Assembly (NCBI GenBank): GCA_023404675.1 | Contig: JAEYAW010000031.1 | Span: 558,001 to 622,000 of the forward strand | DNA from: Pseudomonadota bacterium | GTDB lineage: Bacteria > Pseudomonadota > Alphaproteobacteria > Rhizobiales > Xanthobacteraceae | Reading direction: 5' to 3' | Length of the DNA stretch: 64,000 nt | Shown here: piece after piece, positions 53,699 through 62,423 of the stretch | How the letters are laid out: each line of letters starts with the position of its first letter | Numbering within the stretch: the stretch's first letter is position 1 | Made by a program: the position numbers and the translations under genes | The notes under the pieces: model-generated | The model's input: only the letters and a program-made list of their open reading frames with translations | Databases searched by the model: none | Told to the model about the DNA's origin: nothing

Positions 53699-54187
53699 AT
53701 GACCTATCTCGCCGCTCTCACAATCTTTCATACAATTATCAGCATCATCGCCATGGGGCTCGGCTTCGTTGTCGTCGCCGACCTGCTGCGCGGCGGCGAA
53801 AGCCGGGGCTGGATGAATGCGTTTCTTGTCACTGCCATCGCGACCAGCGTGACCGGATTCTTCTTTCCTCCCAATGGCGTGACCCCCGCCATTGTGGTCG
53901 GCGTCCTGGCGCTGGTCATTCTGGCCTTCGTGCTGCTCGCGCGTGGCCGGGCGAGCGGATCGGCGCTCTGGCGCTGGGTCTATGTCGGCGGAATCGTCGC
54001 GAGCACGTACCTTCTGGTGTTCGTCGGCATCGCGCAGACCTTCCAGAAGGTCGGCATCCTGAACCGGCTCGCACCCACCGGCTCCGAACCTCCGTTCGCC
54101 ATCACACAGGGAATCACCCTGCTGATCTTCGTGGTGGTCGGCATCCTCGCATCGGCGCGCTATCGGCCGTCGCGCGCGATGGCCTGA
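53699..54187 (+). CDS. small integral membrane protein of unknown function
   Basis: 162 residues from the ATG at 53699. Five or so predicted membrane segments: LTIFHTIISIIAMGLGFVVVADLL, then AFLVTAIATSVTGFFFP, AIVVGVLALVILAFVLLARG, WVYVGGIVASTYLLVFVGIAQTF and the C-terminal ITLLIFVVVGILASARY. The TGFFFPPNG loop looks conserved but I cannot place the family. Divergent from the AraC gene, so it may be its target. Confidence 0.7.
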   Translation: MTYLAALTIFHTIISIIAMGLGFVVVADLLRGGESRGWMNAFLVTAIATSVTGFFFPPNGVTPAIVVGVLALVILAFVLLARGRASGSALWRWVYVGGIVASTYLLVFVGIAQTFQKVGILNRLAPTGSEPPFAITQGITLLIFVVVGILASARYRPSRAMA

Positions 54188-54364
54188 GCGGCGACGCCTC
54201 GGCGGATCACAGGCTGACACTGATCCGCATGGCGAAAACGGGTCGCAAGACGCGTGATCGCGGAGGCGGATCGAAAAAGGCAGCCCAGCGATCCGACGGA
54301 TCGGCCGAGCTGCCCAGATCGGGCCCGCAATGTCTGAGCGAATGGGCGGCCCCTGATTCCGCGC

Positions 54365-55264
54365 TTATGCGGAGGCCGCCTCGCGCGCCTTCCCGGCGGC
54401 AACAGCCGTCTCGACCGCCGTCTCAAGACCCAGGATGCGGATCGCGTTCTTATAGAACAGCTTCTCGATCACCTCCGGCTTGAAGCCTTCCATCTCCCAC
54501 TCGTCGCAGGACTGGCCGGGGCTCCAGCCCGGATAGTCGGAACCGAACAGCACCTTGTCCTGCAGCCGGCGCGACATGTCGTATTTCAGCACCGCCGGGA
54601 AGTGCTTGATGGTCCAGCCCGAGATGTCGATGGAGATGTTCTTCTTGTGCAGGGCCGTCGCGATCAGTTCGTCGGTCCACGGCCATCCCGGATGCGCAGC
54701 CACGATGTTCAGCCGCGGGAAATCGGCCGCGATATTGTCCAATCGGTACGGCCGCGCGTAGTCGAGCTTGTAGCCAAGGCCGCCCGGCTCGCCCTGTCCC
54801 ATCGCGGTGGTGCCGCAATGGATCAGCGCCGCCGCGCCGAGCGACTGCAACAGATCCCAGATCGGGTAGAAGATCCGGTCGTCGGGCGCGAAAAGCTGCA
54901 TCGGCGGCTGGTATTTCACGCCGATCATGCCAAGCTCCCTGACCGCGCGCTCGATCTCTTCAAGACCGACACGGCCGGACCACGGATCGACCATCGCCCA
55001 ACCCGGCAGGAAGACATCCGGGAATGTCTTGCTGAGTCCGGCGACCTCGTCGTTGGTCAGAACGCCGCCACCCGCTCCATGGCGGGCATCCCACGCGATC
55101 GGCAATGCGAGGCAATCGTCGCGGCGAAAGTCCTCGGCAATCGATTCGTCAGGACGCGCGTCCCACTTGCCCTTGAAGAGTCTGCGCGCCGCCGGAAGAT
55201 AGGTGCGCGCCGCTTCGGAATAGGACGCGTTCATGGGGTGAACGTGAACGTCGATTGCTCGCAT
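54365..55264 (-). CDS. amidohydrolase family 2 protein (possible decarboxylase or hydrolase)
   Basis: 299 residues. The metal-binding HxH is H7 and H9 in MRAIDVHVHP; later residues H in VAAHPGWPW and D in VLFGSDYPG complete the usual site. This subgroup includes zinc or manganese decarboxylases of aromatic acids (ACMSD, gamma-resorcylate decarboxylase) and lactone hydrolases. It is the last gene of the minus-strand catabolic run, 36 bases after the COG0523 gene. Aromatic decarboxylation is plausible from context; the substrate is unknown. Confidence 0.85.
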   Translation of the reverse strand: MRAIDVHVHPMNASYSEAARTYLPAARRLFKGKWDARPDESIAEDFRRDDCLALPIAWDARHGAGGGVLTNDEVAGLSKTFPDVFLPGWAMVDPWSGRVGLEEIERAVRELGMIGVKYQPPMQLFAPDDRIFYPIWDLLQSLGAAALIHCGTTAMGQGEPGGLGYKLDYARPYRLDNIAADFPRLNIVAAHPGWPWTDELIATALHKKNISIDISGWTIKHFPAVLKYDMSRRLQDKVLFGSDYPGWSPGQSCDEWEMEGFKPEVIEKLFYKNAIRILGLETAVETAVAAGKAREAASA

Positions 55265-55300
55265 GATGAGTTTACTTTCGTCTTTGCTGTCTTGAATCTG

Positions 55301-56389
55301 TCAGGGATGAGTCGGCACGCCGGAAATGCTGACGCTGCGGCAGAACCCGGACCAGCTCCGCGCGATGTCGGCCACATCGAGGTCTTTTCCGATCAGCACC
55401 AGCCTGCTGCGGCGATCCTCGTCCGGCCAGCGGCTCAGTTCGACAGGCACCGATTGCACGTGCTCAACAGCCTGAATGACGAGCGGCCGCGCCGAGCCTT
55501 TGGTGTTGACCAGTCCCTTGAGCCGGATCAGGCGGTCGCGATTCTGAATCCGAACGTAGCGCAACCACTTTTCGAGCGGGCGCCACGGCAGCGGGATATC
55601 CGCGGTGAGCGACAGCGAGACGATATCGCCATGCCCGCCACTGCGATGGCCGTGACCATGCGCATGATCGTGGCCATGCGATGTGTCGTCATCGCGCTCG
55701 TGGCTGCGCCCGGCGAGATCGAACGCGGGATGAATATCCGCCTCCAGATCGTAGAACGACGGCGCGAAGATTTCCGCCGGGTCGATCCCGCCGCTCGCCG
55801 CCCGGCGAATGGCGGCGGCGGGATTGAGCGTTCTCAGTTCTTCACCGACCCGGGCAATACCTGCCTCGTCGACCAGATCGATCTTCGTCACGAGAATGGT
55901 GTCGGCCAGCTCGATCTGCTTGCGCACTTCCGGATAGCGTCGCAGCTGCGACGATACGAGCCCGGCATCCACCACGACGATCAGCGGATGCAACGCGAAG
56001 GCGCGCGACAGCAGCGGCTGACGCAACAGCGCCTGCGCGATCGGCGCGGGATCGGACAGCCCCGACGGCTCGATGATCATCCGGTCGAAGCTCGGGATTT
56101 CTCCGTGCTCGCTGCGCGCGAACACTCGCATCACCGCCTCTTCCATATCGCCGGCGAGATTGCAGCACAGGCAGCCATTGGCCATCACGATGGTCTGGTC
56201 GTCGCCATGATCGATCAGATGCTGATCGATGGGCACCTCGCCGAACTCGTTGATGGCCACCGCCGTCCGCGCGAACCGCGGATCGCGCAGAACCGCGTTG
56301 ATGAGCGTGGTCTTGCCGCTCCCGAGAAAGCCGCTGACGATGGCGACCGGAATGCGCGCGCGGTGCTCGTCCTCCGACATATACGACAT
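55301..56389 (-). CDS. CobW/COG0523 family metal-binding GTPase with His-rich stretch
   Basis: 362 residues. P-loop GFLGSGKTT at 20-28, the CLCC metal motif at 73-76, GTP base site TKIDLVD, and CobW_C at the end. A histidine-rich segment (SHGHDHAHGHGHRSGGHG) near residue 240 would hold several metal ions, typical of zinc-related YjiA/ZigA-like members. It sits between the amidohydrolase and the ligase genes and likely supplies metal to the former. It is clearly distinct from the copy at 41545. Confidence 0.9.
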   Translation of the reverse strand: MSYMSEDEHRARIPVAIVSGFLGSGKTTLINAVLRDPRFARTAVAINEFGEVPIDQHLIDHGDDQTIVMANGCLCCNLAGDMEEAVMRVFARSEHGEIPSFDRMIIEPSGLSDPAPIAQALLRQPLLSRAFALHPLIVVVDAGLVSSQLRRYPEVRKQIELADTILVTKIDLVDEAGIARVGEELRTLNPAAAIRRAASGGIDPAEIFAPSFYDLEADIHPAFDLAGRSHERDDDTSHGHDHAHGHGHRSGGHGDIVSLSLTADIPLPWRPLEKWLRYVRIQNRDRLIRLKGLVNTKGSARPLVIQAVEHVQSVPVELSRWPDEDRRSRLVLIGKDLDVADIARSWSGFCRSVSISGVPTHP

Positions 56390-56416
56390 GGCAGTCCGTC
56401 TCCCGACCGGCCGGCT

Positions 56417-58234
56417 TCAGGTCACCGGGCCGGATGGCGGCCGAAGGATCATTCCCTCAGCCATGCCATCGTAGATCAGATCGATCAGGTCCTGTCGATT
56501 CTGCAGGATGCGCCGGGAGTTGAGCGAGCCCTTCTCCGTGACCTCTCCCGTTGCCGCCGTCGGCGGCTCGCCCACGATCGCCGCCCGCGCGATGGTCCGC
56601 GAAGTTCCCGAGCGCCCGGCATTGGCCTGCGCCAGCGCGGCCGCGACCCGCGTCGCATGCGCCGCATCTCCCGTGGCAACGCCGTCCACCGGGAATATCA
56701 ACAAGGCCAGATCGTCCCGATCCGGCCCCGCGACGACCACGTCGGCGGCCAGCCCGTTCAGCGCTGACAGATAGTGGGCGCGCACCTCGGTGACGTTCAC
56801 CCAGGTGCCGGACAGCAGCTTGAAATCCTCGGCGACCCGCCCCTCGAACAACAGCCCGAGCTCCGGCCGCGCGTCATCGAACAGGCGCATGGCATCGCCG
56901 GTCCGGAAGAAGCCCTCCTCATCAAAGGCACTCGCCGTAACCTCGCTCAGGCCACGGTATCCGGGCGTGATGATGGCCCCCTTCACCCGAGCCTCCAGCT
57001 TGTCACCGTTCGGCACGAGCTTGAGTTCGACGCCCGGCAGCGGGCGGCCAATGGCGTTGGGGACGATCGCCGGGCCATCGCCGATGCTGGCGATCGTGGT
57101 CGTCTCGGTGAGTCCCCAAGCGGGGATCATGGGAATCGGGCGTGGCGCATGCCGGGCCACGAGAGCGTTCATGGTGTCCAGCACGGCACTCGGCAGGCTG
57201 GCCGCGCCATAGATCATCACGGAGAGGTCCGCGAAGAAGGAACGGCACAGCGCCGAATCCGCCGCCAGCGCCTGCGCCAAACACTCATACGCCTTCGGCA
57301 CGTTCCAGAAGACCGTCGGCGAAACGCCTTGCAGGTTCTCGACGGTGCGCGCGTAGTCCGCGCCGACTGGTTTGCCGTCGTCGATATGAAGCGTACCGCC
57401 GTTGCGCAGCGTCATGCCGATGCCGAACGAGCCGCCATAGACATGGCTCCACGGCAGCCAGTCCAGCGCCACCATCCGACCCGGCTCAATGCCCAGAACC
57501 TGCGCGATTGCCTCGACATCGTTGCGGACCATCCGGTGCGTCGTGATTACGCCCTTTGGCTGGCCGGTCGACCCGGAAGTGAAGATCAGCTTGATCATGG
57601 TGTCCGGCGTCGGACGCGGCAGCAGCCGCGACGGGTGCGACATACCGCTCTGTTCAATCTCGGCGAAGCTGACAGCGCCGGACACCGCACCCGCATTGCG
57701 GCCGACCACAAGCGTCCGCCCTGCCATCTCCGGGATCGTCAGCGCGCGGGCGAACACTTCGCCATCCGCGGCATAGACGAGGCCGGGATCGAGTGCGGCC
57801 AGCACGAACTGCAGCTTGGGCAATGCGCCCGCGGCTGTCGAATAGGCCACCGAGATCGGGGCGAAAGGAACGCCCACCATCATCGCCGCGAGCGCGAGCA
57901 ACTGGTGTTCGATGGCGTTGCCGGACAGGATCAGGATCGGCCGCTCGGGACCGAGTCCCATCCCGGCCAGCGCCCGCGCAAGGCGCGTGACACGCTGCGC
58001 CGCCTCGCCATAAGTGACCCCGCACCACTTCGGCCCGGTCTGCGATCCGCGCTCGTTGAGAAAAATACGCTCCGGCGTCTTGTCCGCCCAGGCGAACAGC
58101 CAGTCGTGCAGGCAGCCGTCGTCGTCCGCCCACGGCGTCTCGGAGCGAAGCAGCACGCTGCCGTCGTTCCGCCGCTCAACAACAAGACCCGGGTTGTCCG
58201 CCGGGCCGGGCGCGATCGACATGCTCAACACCAT
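56417..58234 (-). CDS. acyl-CoA synthetase of the feruloyl-CoA synthase type
   Basis: 605 residues from the ATG at 58234 (AGGGACGG upstream). An ANL-family enzyme activating a carboxylic acid with ATP and CoA. P-loop LIFTSGSTGQPKGVITTH near 225-242, A5 motif IPAWGLTETTTIAS, and A7-A8 GFFRTGDAM. The adenylation lysine is in GEVTEKGSLNSRRIL. LLRSETPWADDDGCLHDWLFAWADKTPERIF and the DWLPWSHVYGG block resemble feruloyl-CoA synthases. An aromatic acid such as ferulate or a relative fits the neighbouring hydroxylase, but this is inferred. Confidence 0.85.
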   Translation of the reverse strand: MVLSMSIAPGPADNPGLVVERRNDGSVLLRSETPWADDDGCLHDWLFAWADKTPERIFLNERGSQTGPKWCGVTYGEAAQRVTRLARALAGMGLGPERPILILSGNAIEHQLLALAAMMVGVPFAPISVAYSTAAGALPKLQFVLAALDPGLVYAADGEVFARALTIPEMAGRTLVVGRNAGAVSGAVSFAEIEQSGMSHPSRLLPRPTPDTMIKLIFTSGSTGQPKGVITTHRMVRNDVEAIAQVLGIEPGRMVALDWLPWSHVYGGSFGIGMTLRNGGTLHIDDGKPVGADYARTVENLQGVSPTVFWNVPKAYECLAQALAADSALCRSFFADLSVMIYGAASLPSAVLDTMNALVARHAPRPIPMIPAWGLTETTTIASIGDGPAIVPNAIGRPLPGVELKLVPNGDKLEARVKGAIITPGYRGLSEVTASAFDEEGFFRTGDAMRLFDDARPELGLLFEGRVAEDFKLLSGTWVNVTEVRAHYLSALNGLAADVVVAGPDRDDLALLIFPVDGVATGDAAHATRVAAALAQANAGRSGTSRTIARAAIVGEPPTAATGEVTEKGSLNSRRILQNRQDLIDLIYDGMAEGMILRPPSGPVT

Positions 58235-58315
58235 TCGTAACCGTCCCTGCACCGTGCCGCGCGCTCTGTATTTCCACGAGTTTACCGCAGCCGTCTGGTT
58301 CATGTGCTTCATGTC

Positions 58316-58370
58316 GCCCGACTTCGATCGGGCGGGATACGGGCCTGCGCCGGCAACTGGAGCAGGCCCG
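58316..58370 (-). promoter_or_regulatory. tandem stem-loops downstream of the Liv-type binding protein gene
   Basis: CGGGCCTGC (58340-58348) pairs with GCAGGCCCG (58362-58370), and GCCCGA (58316-58321) pairs with TCGGGC (58328-58333). They follow the binding-protein stop by 11 bases and precede the ligase gene. No T-run is present, so they more likely stabilise the mRNA than terminate it. Confidence 0.5.
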
Positions 58371-58381
58371 GACTGTCGGAT

Positions 58382-59593
58382 TCAGTTGACCAGCGGACAC
58401 TTGCCTTCAGACATCGGACGGAACGCCTCGTCGCCGGGAATCTTCGTCACGACCTTGACGAGATCGTATTTCGACGTCGACTCCGAAGGTCCCTTGGCCT
58501 GCAGAAGATACAGATCATGGATCTTGCGGCCGTCCGCGCGGATGGTGCCCTTCTTGAACAGCGGGTCGTCGGTCGGCATCGCCTTCATGGCCGCAACCAC
58601 CGCCTTGCCGTCCGTCGAGTTGCCGACCTTCTGCACCGCCTTCAGGTAGTGCAGCACGCCCGCATAGACACCGGCCTGATGATCGGTCGGAACCGCGCCC
58701 GTCGTCATCTTCGACTGGAAGCGCTTGGAGAACGCGCGCGTCTCGTCGTCCAGATCCCAGTAGAACGGCGCGACGATATAGGCGCCTTCAGCGGCTGCCG
58801 GCCCCAGCCCCCACAGATTGTCGACCATGCCCATCACGCCGACGATCTTCTGATTCTTGGCGAGCCCGAACTCGACCGCCTGCTTGATGCTGTTGGTGGT
58901 ATCGGCGCCGCCGCTCGCCATGCCGACGATATCCGCGCCGGAGGCTTGCGCCTGCAACACGAAGGACGAGAAGTCCGCCGAACCAAGCGGGAAGCGTGCA
59001 TTCCCCAGCACCTGACCGCCCGCCGCCTTCACGGCCGCGCTGGTCTGGTTCTCAAGGTCGTGGCCGAACGCATAGTCGGCCGTCATGAAGAACCACTTCT
59101 TGCCGAATTTCTCGGTCACCAGCTTTCCGAGCGCATGGCCGTAAGCATAGGTGTCGTAAGTCCAGTGCACGAAGTTGGGGCTGCAGCGATCGCCCGTCAG
59201 GCCGACCGCGCCAGCGCCCGACGCGATGAAGACCTTGTTCTTGTCCTTGGCGAGATTGCCGACCGCAAAGGCGACCGACGAATTCGGCACGTCGATGACC
59301 ATGTCGACGCCGTCGACATCGAACCACTTGCGAGTGATGTTCGCGCCGATATCGGCCTTGTTCTGGTGATCGGCAACCACGATCTCGATCGGACGATCGC
59401 CGACCTTGCCCCCGAAGTCCTCCGCCGCCAGCTTCGCGGCGATCACAGACCCGGGACCGGAACTCTCCATGAAGTTGCCGCCCTGATCGTTCAGCACGCC
59501 GATCCGGAGCGGCACAGGATCGGCCGCAACAGCCGCCTGCGCCATGAAGAGAGATACGACCAGACTTCCAAACAACGCCGAACGAGCAGTCAT
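58382..59593 (-). CDS. Liv-type ABC transporter substrate-binding protein
   Basis: 403 residues from the ATG at 59593 with GGAGAG upstream. Signal peptide ends MAQAAVAADPVPLRIG. Peripla_BP_6 family: IGVLNDQGGNFMESSGPGSVIAAKLAAEDFGG near the N-terminus and KGTIRADGRKIHDLYLLQAK near the end. The family binds branched-chain amino acids and, in many members, aromatic acids such as phenylpropanoids and benzoates. No matching LivHMGF permease or ATPase genes lie in the window. Confidence 0.9.
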   Translation of the reverse strand: MTARSALFGSLVVSLFMAQAAVAADPVPLRIGVLNDQGGNFMESSGPGSVIAAKLAAEDFGGKVGDRPIEIVVADHQNKADIGANITRKWFDVDGVDMVIDVPNSSVAFAVGNLAKDKNKVFIASGAGAVGLTGDRCSPNFVHWTYDTYAYGHALGKLVTEKFGKKWFFMTADYAFGHDLENQTSAAVKAAGGQVLGNARFPLGSADFSSFVLQAQASGADIVGMASGGADTTNSIKQAVEFGLAKNQKIVGVMGMVDNLWGLGPAAAEGAYIVAPFYWDLDDETRAFSKRFQSKMTTGAVPTDHQAGVYAGVLHYLKAVQKVGNSTDGKAVVAAMKAMPTDDPLFKKGTIRADGRKIHDLYLLQAKGPSESTSKYDLVKVVTKIPGDEAFRPMSEGKCPLVN

Positions 59594-59682
59594 CCACGTC
59601 TCTCCGATTTGCAAAGGTATGTCCCCGGACGATCCGGATTTTCATTTCATCTCCCGGAGCGACGAAGCGCCGCCCCGAGCGA

Positions 59683-59991
59683 TCAGACGCTCCCGAAACC
59701 CGGCACCGCGTCCTCGAAATGCTCGATGGCGGGCGGCGACGCAAAGAACGGGCCAACAAGCTTGCGCCATTCCTCGATCTCGGGAGAATTCTTGAAGCCG
59801 ACGAGGTGATCGTCGATATGCCGCCACTTGACGAAAAGCCGGTAGTGGTTCGGTTGCTCGACCGAACGGCGCAAGACCATCGCAAGGCACCCCTTGGTCC
59901 GCTCGAAGAGCTTTGCGGCCTCGGCAACGCCGGCCTCGAAAGCGCCCTCCTGGCCCGGCTTGATGTTCAGTTCGACGATCTCGATAACCAT
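59683..59991 (-). CDS. antibiotic biosynthesis monooxygenase (ABM) domain protein
   Basis: 102 residues, one ABM ferredoxin-like domain: IEIVELNIKPGQEGAFEAGVAEAAKLF, then GCLAMVLRRSVEQPNHYRLFVKWRHIDDHLVGFKNSPEIEEWRKLVGPFF. Members include cofactor-free quinol monooxygenases and many uncharacterised proteins. In an aromatic degradation context, oxidation of a quinol or stabilising a product are options. No flavin or haem site is visible. Confidence 0.82.
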   Translation of the reverse strand: MVIEIVELNIKPGQEGAFEAGVAEAAKLFERTKGCLAMVLRRSVEQPNHYRLFVKWRHIDDHLVGFKNSPEIEEWRKLVGPFFASPPAIEHFEDAVPGFGSV

Positions 59992-60061
59992 TCCACCCAG
60001 TCCCCAATCCGTTGACGTGACGATGTCCGCGCCGGCCCGATCAGGGCCGTGACGCTATCTC

Positions 60062-60637
60062 TCAGGCGAACGCCGCCGCCTCCCGGCGATTCACGCCGCG
60101 TGCGATGGCCCGCCGGATATTCGTCGAGCTCGCCTTGGCCGCGTCGTCCATCCCGGCAACCAGCGGCACCACGCGAACCTTGAGCCCCATGGCCGCGACC
60201 GCCAAGGCGTTGACGCTCTTGTTGCGACCGAAGGCGAAGTCCGCGCCGACGCAGAGCAGCCTGAGGTCCATCAGCCCGCGCAGCCGCCCGATGAACTGCT
60301 CCGCAGGCAGCTTCGCGAGGCCCATGGAGAACCGCAGAACCACGACGTGATCCATTCCCGCCGCCAGCAGGGCCTCGACCCGCTCATTCACCGGCACCAG
60401 GTCGGGCAGCGCCTCCGCCGGCCGCAGCACCGTTTCCGGACGCGGATCGAACGTGACCGCCACCGCGCGGCAGCCCTGCTCGTCCGCCGCCGCGCGCGTC
60501 GCCGCGACCACCGCCCGGTGCCCCTGATGCAGTCCGTCGAATGTCCCGATGGTGGCGATGCAGGGCCGATCCGTCAGCGGCGTCAGACCCGCCGACAGAA
60601 TATCAAGATCGACCCGTTCCGATCCGTACCGCATCAA
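60062..60637 (-). CDS. FAD synthetase (RibF N-terminal domain only)
   Basis: 191 residues. The nucleotidyltransferase motif GTFDGLHQGH is at 31-40, and SSTNIRRAIARG near 170 is the ISSTxIR motif. The riboflavin kinase domain of bifunctional RibF (about 300 residues) is missing, so it would only adenylylate FMN to FAD. The gene sits 64 bases after the HpaB-type hydroxylase, suggesting dedicated cofactor supply. This reading is inference from gene order. It is unlikely to be the sole housekeeping RibF. Confidence 0.85.
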   Translation of the reverse strand: MMRYGSERVDLDILSAGLTPLTDRPCIATIGTFDGLHQGHRAVVAATRAAADEQGCRAVAVTFDPRPETVLRPAEALPDLVPVNERVEALLAAGMDHVVVLRFSMGLAKLPAEQFIGRLRGLMDLRLLCVGADFAFGRNKSVNALAVAAMGLKVRVVPLVAGMDDAAKASSTNIRRAIARGVNRREAAAFA

Positions 60638-60701
60638 ACATCATCTCTCGTTCGATTGGCTGGCGGCCACATGGCTGCAAAGCACGGCCGCCAGCATCCG
60701 A

Positions 60702-62288
60702 TCAGATGCCGCCCGCAAAGGCGCGGTGACCGCCGCCGCCCAGCGAGGTCTGCTGGTTCAAAAGCGGCGCGAGACTGGCCTTCGGCGGCGCGGGCGGCAG
60801 GTTGATGTAGTCGCGCACGAACTTCGAGGTTTCGGCGCGGTCGTATTCGCCGAACATGCGTTCGCGCAGCAGCGGCGCGTTGAGCGCGTTCTGTTCCTCG
60901 AAGATCATCGAGCGCGTGCTGTGCTCGCTCGCCGCCACGTCCCACACGAGATTCATCAGCAGATTCTTTTCGTTCGCCGTGACATGCTGGGTGTCGAGGA
61001 ACCAGGAGAACTGCTGGCCGAACGCCGCCTTCTGGCTGAGATCCTTTTCCGAGAACCGCAGGATCAAGCCCTGGCCGCACAGGTCGCGCAGAAGATGCAG
61101 CACCCAAGGCAGGTTCTCCATCGCGAAGATCCGACCGGCCGTGATGGTGGATCCCTCGGGGATCAGCACGTCGCCCTCGCTGAGCTTTGCCTCGGCTTCG
61201 GACGCAATGCACATGCCCTGCAGAATCTGCGCGAACTGGATGATCTCGCTCACACGCTGACGCACCAGCGGAATGTGTTCGAGTTCGAGCACCTCGATGA
61301 TGACCTGTGCCAGACCCGCATACAGCTCGGCCTTCGCCACGGAACGCACGAAAGTGTACCAGTGGCTGTAGGCAGCCCACTTGTTGAAGAAATTGACGCT
61401 GGCGAGCTCAGGCGAGCGCAGCGACATCAGGCGCTCGCGCGGGACGAACACCTCGTCGAACACCACCATTGCCTCGGCTTCCTCGCCCCTCGCGGCGACG
61501 GGATGGTCGTAGGTGGAAGAGCCGGGCCGGTGCACCACCTCGCGGCAGAACATCCGCACACCCGGCGCATTCGCGGGGATGTAGGTCCAGAACGACTCAT
61601 CGGGAGCCGGCGGGTGGAAGCTGCCCACGAGAATCTCGTTGCACTGGGGCGCGACGGTGCCGACACCCTTCAGACCGCTGATCCAGACGCCCTTTGAATT
61701 CTCCTTCACGATCCGCGCGACGGCCCGATGCGGAGGCTTGGTGTCCGGCGTCGTCCCGCCCGACCGGCCGCGATAACCCTGCGGGTCCACAATCGTCTCG
61801 GAAAGATAGATGTTATTTTCCTCGGCATATTTCCGATAGTTGACGATGTTCTCCACCAGCTCCGGGCAATGCTTCTGGAACGTCGGCAGATAGCCGATCA
61901 TGCCGACCGGGAAACAGGAGATCATGTCGATGCCGCGGCAGTGGGTTCCCCACGTCTTGCGCGCGACATGCTTGATGCCATCGCGGCGCTTGGCCAAATC
62001 CTCCCGGGTGTGCGGCACCATGTACGAGGTCGTCACCAGCTGGCCGTCGTCGCGGGTGTAGGTGAGTTTGCTCTGACCCGGGCCGTTGTACTGGTCGTCG
62101 TAGATTTCGGCGATCTGCTGGATGCCGCCGGCGGTCGCGAAATGCTTGGTCACGTCCTCGATCTGCTCACCGAGATAGTAGACCACGCGGCCGTCCTGCA
62201 GGGACTTCTTGAACTCGTCGCCTGTCTTGAGGAACTTCCTGCTTTCGGATGCGACCGCGGCGGCTTCCGGTTTGTCGTGCACGTTCAT
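60702..62288 (-). CDS. 4-hydroxyphenylacetate 3-hydroxylase (HpaB) family flavin monooxygenase
   Basis: 528 residues, full family length. An FADH2-dependent two-component monooxygenase of the HpaB/PvcC/TftD group with an acyl-CoA dehydrogenase-like fold. Recognisable blocks: GDEFKKSLQDGRVVYYLGEQIEDVT, WGTHCRGIDMISCFPVGMIGYLPTF, VKENSKGVWISGLKGVGTVAPQCNEILV, and FDEVFVPRERL. These enzymes ortho-hydroxylate phenols. The partner flavin reductase (HpaC type) is not seen in the window. The actual substrate is unknown. Confidence 0.9.
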   Translation of the reverse strand: MNVHDKPEAAAVASESRKFLKTGDEFKKSLQDGRVVYYLGEQIEDVTKHFATAGGIQQIAEIYDDQYNGPGQSKLTYTRDDGQLVTTSYMVPHTREDLAKRRDGIKHVARKTWGTHCRGIDMISCFPVGMIGYLPTFQKHCPELVENIVNYRKYAEENNIYLSETIVDPQGYRGRSGGTTPDTKPPHRAVARIVKENSKGVWISGLKGVGTVAPQCNEILVGSFHPPAPDESFWTYIPANAPGVRMFCREVVHRPGSSTYDHPVAARGEEAEAMVVFDEVFVPRERLMSLRSPELASVNFFNKWAAYSHWYTFVRSVAKAELYAGLAQVIIEVLELEHIPLVRQRVSEIIQFAQILQGMCIASEAEAKLSEGDVLIPEGSTITAGRIFAMENLPWVLHLLRDLCGQGLILRFSEKDLSQKAAFGQQFSWFLDTQHVTANEKNLLMNLVWDVAASEHSTRSMIFEEQNALNAPLLRERMFGEYDRAETSKFVRDYINLPPAPPKASLAPLLNQQTSLGGGGHRAFAGGI

Positions 62289-62423
62289 CGCTATGTCCTG
62301 CTCTGGCTCAGCCTGTCGTGATTATTTGCTGAGAAATCATCTCAGTTACTTTTGCAATCGAAGAGTTGGTCCTGTCAAGACGCGACGCACAACGCTCCTG
62401 CTGAATCTTCAGCCCGTCCCCGT

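Noticed and set aside
54602..56767. 721-codon open frame on the plus strand
   Set aside because: It lies antisense to the amidohydrolase and COG0523 genes, is rich in Arg, His, Asp and Gln as expected for reverse-strand high-GC sequence, and has no recognisable domain.
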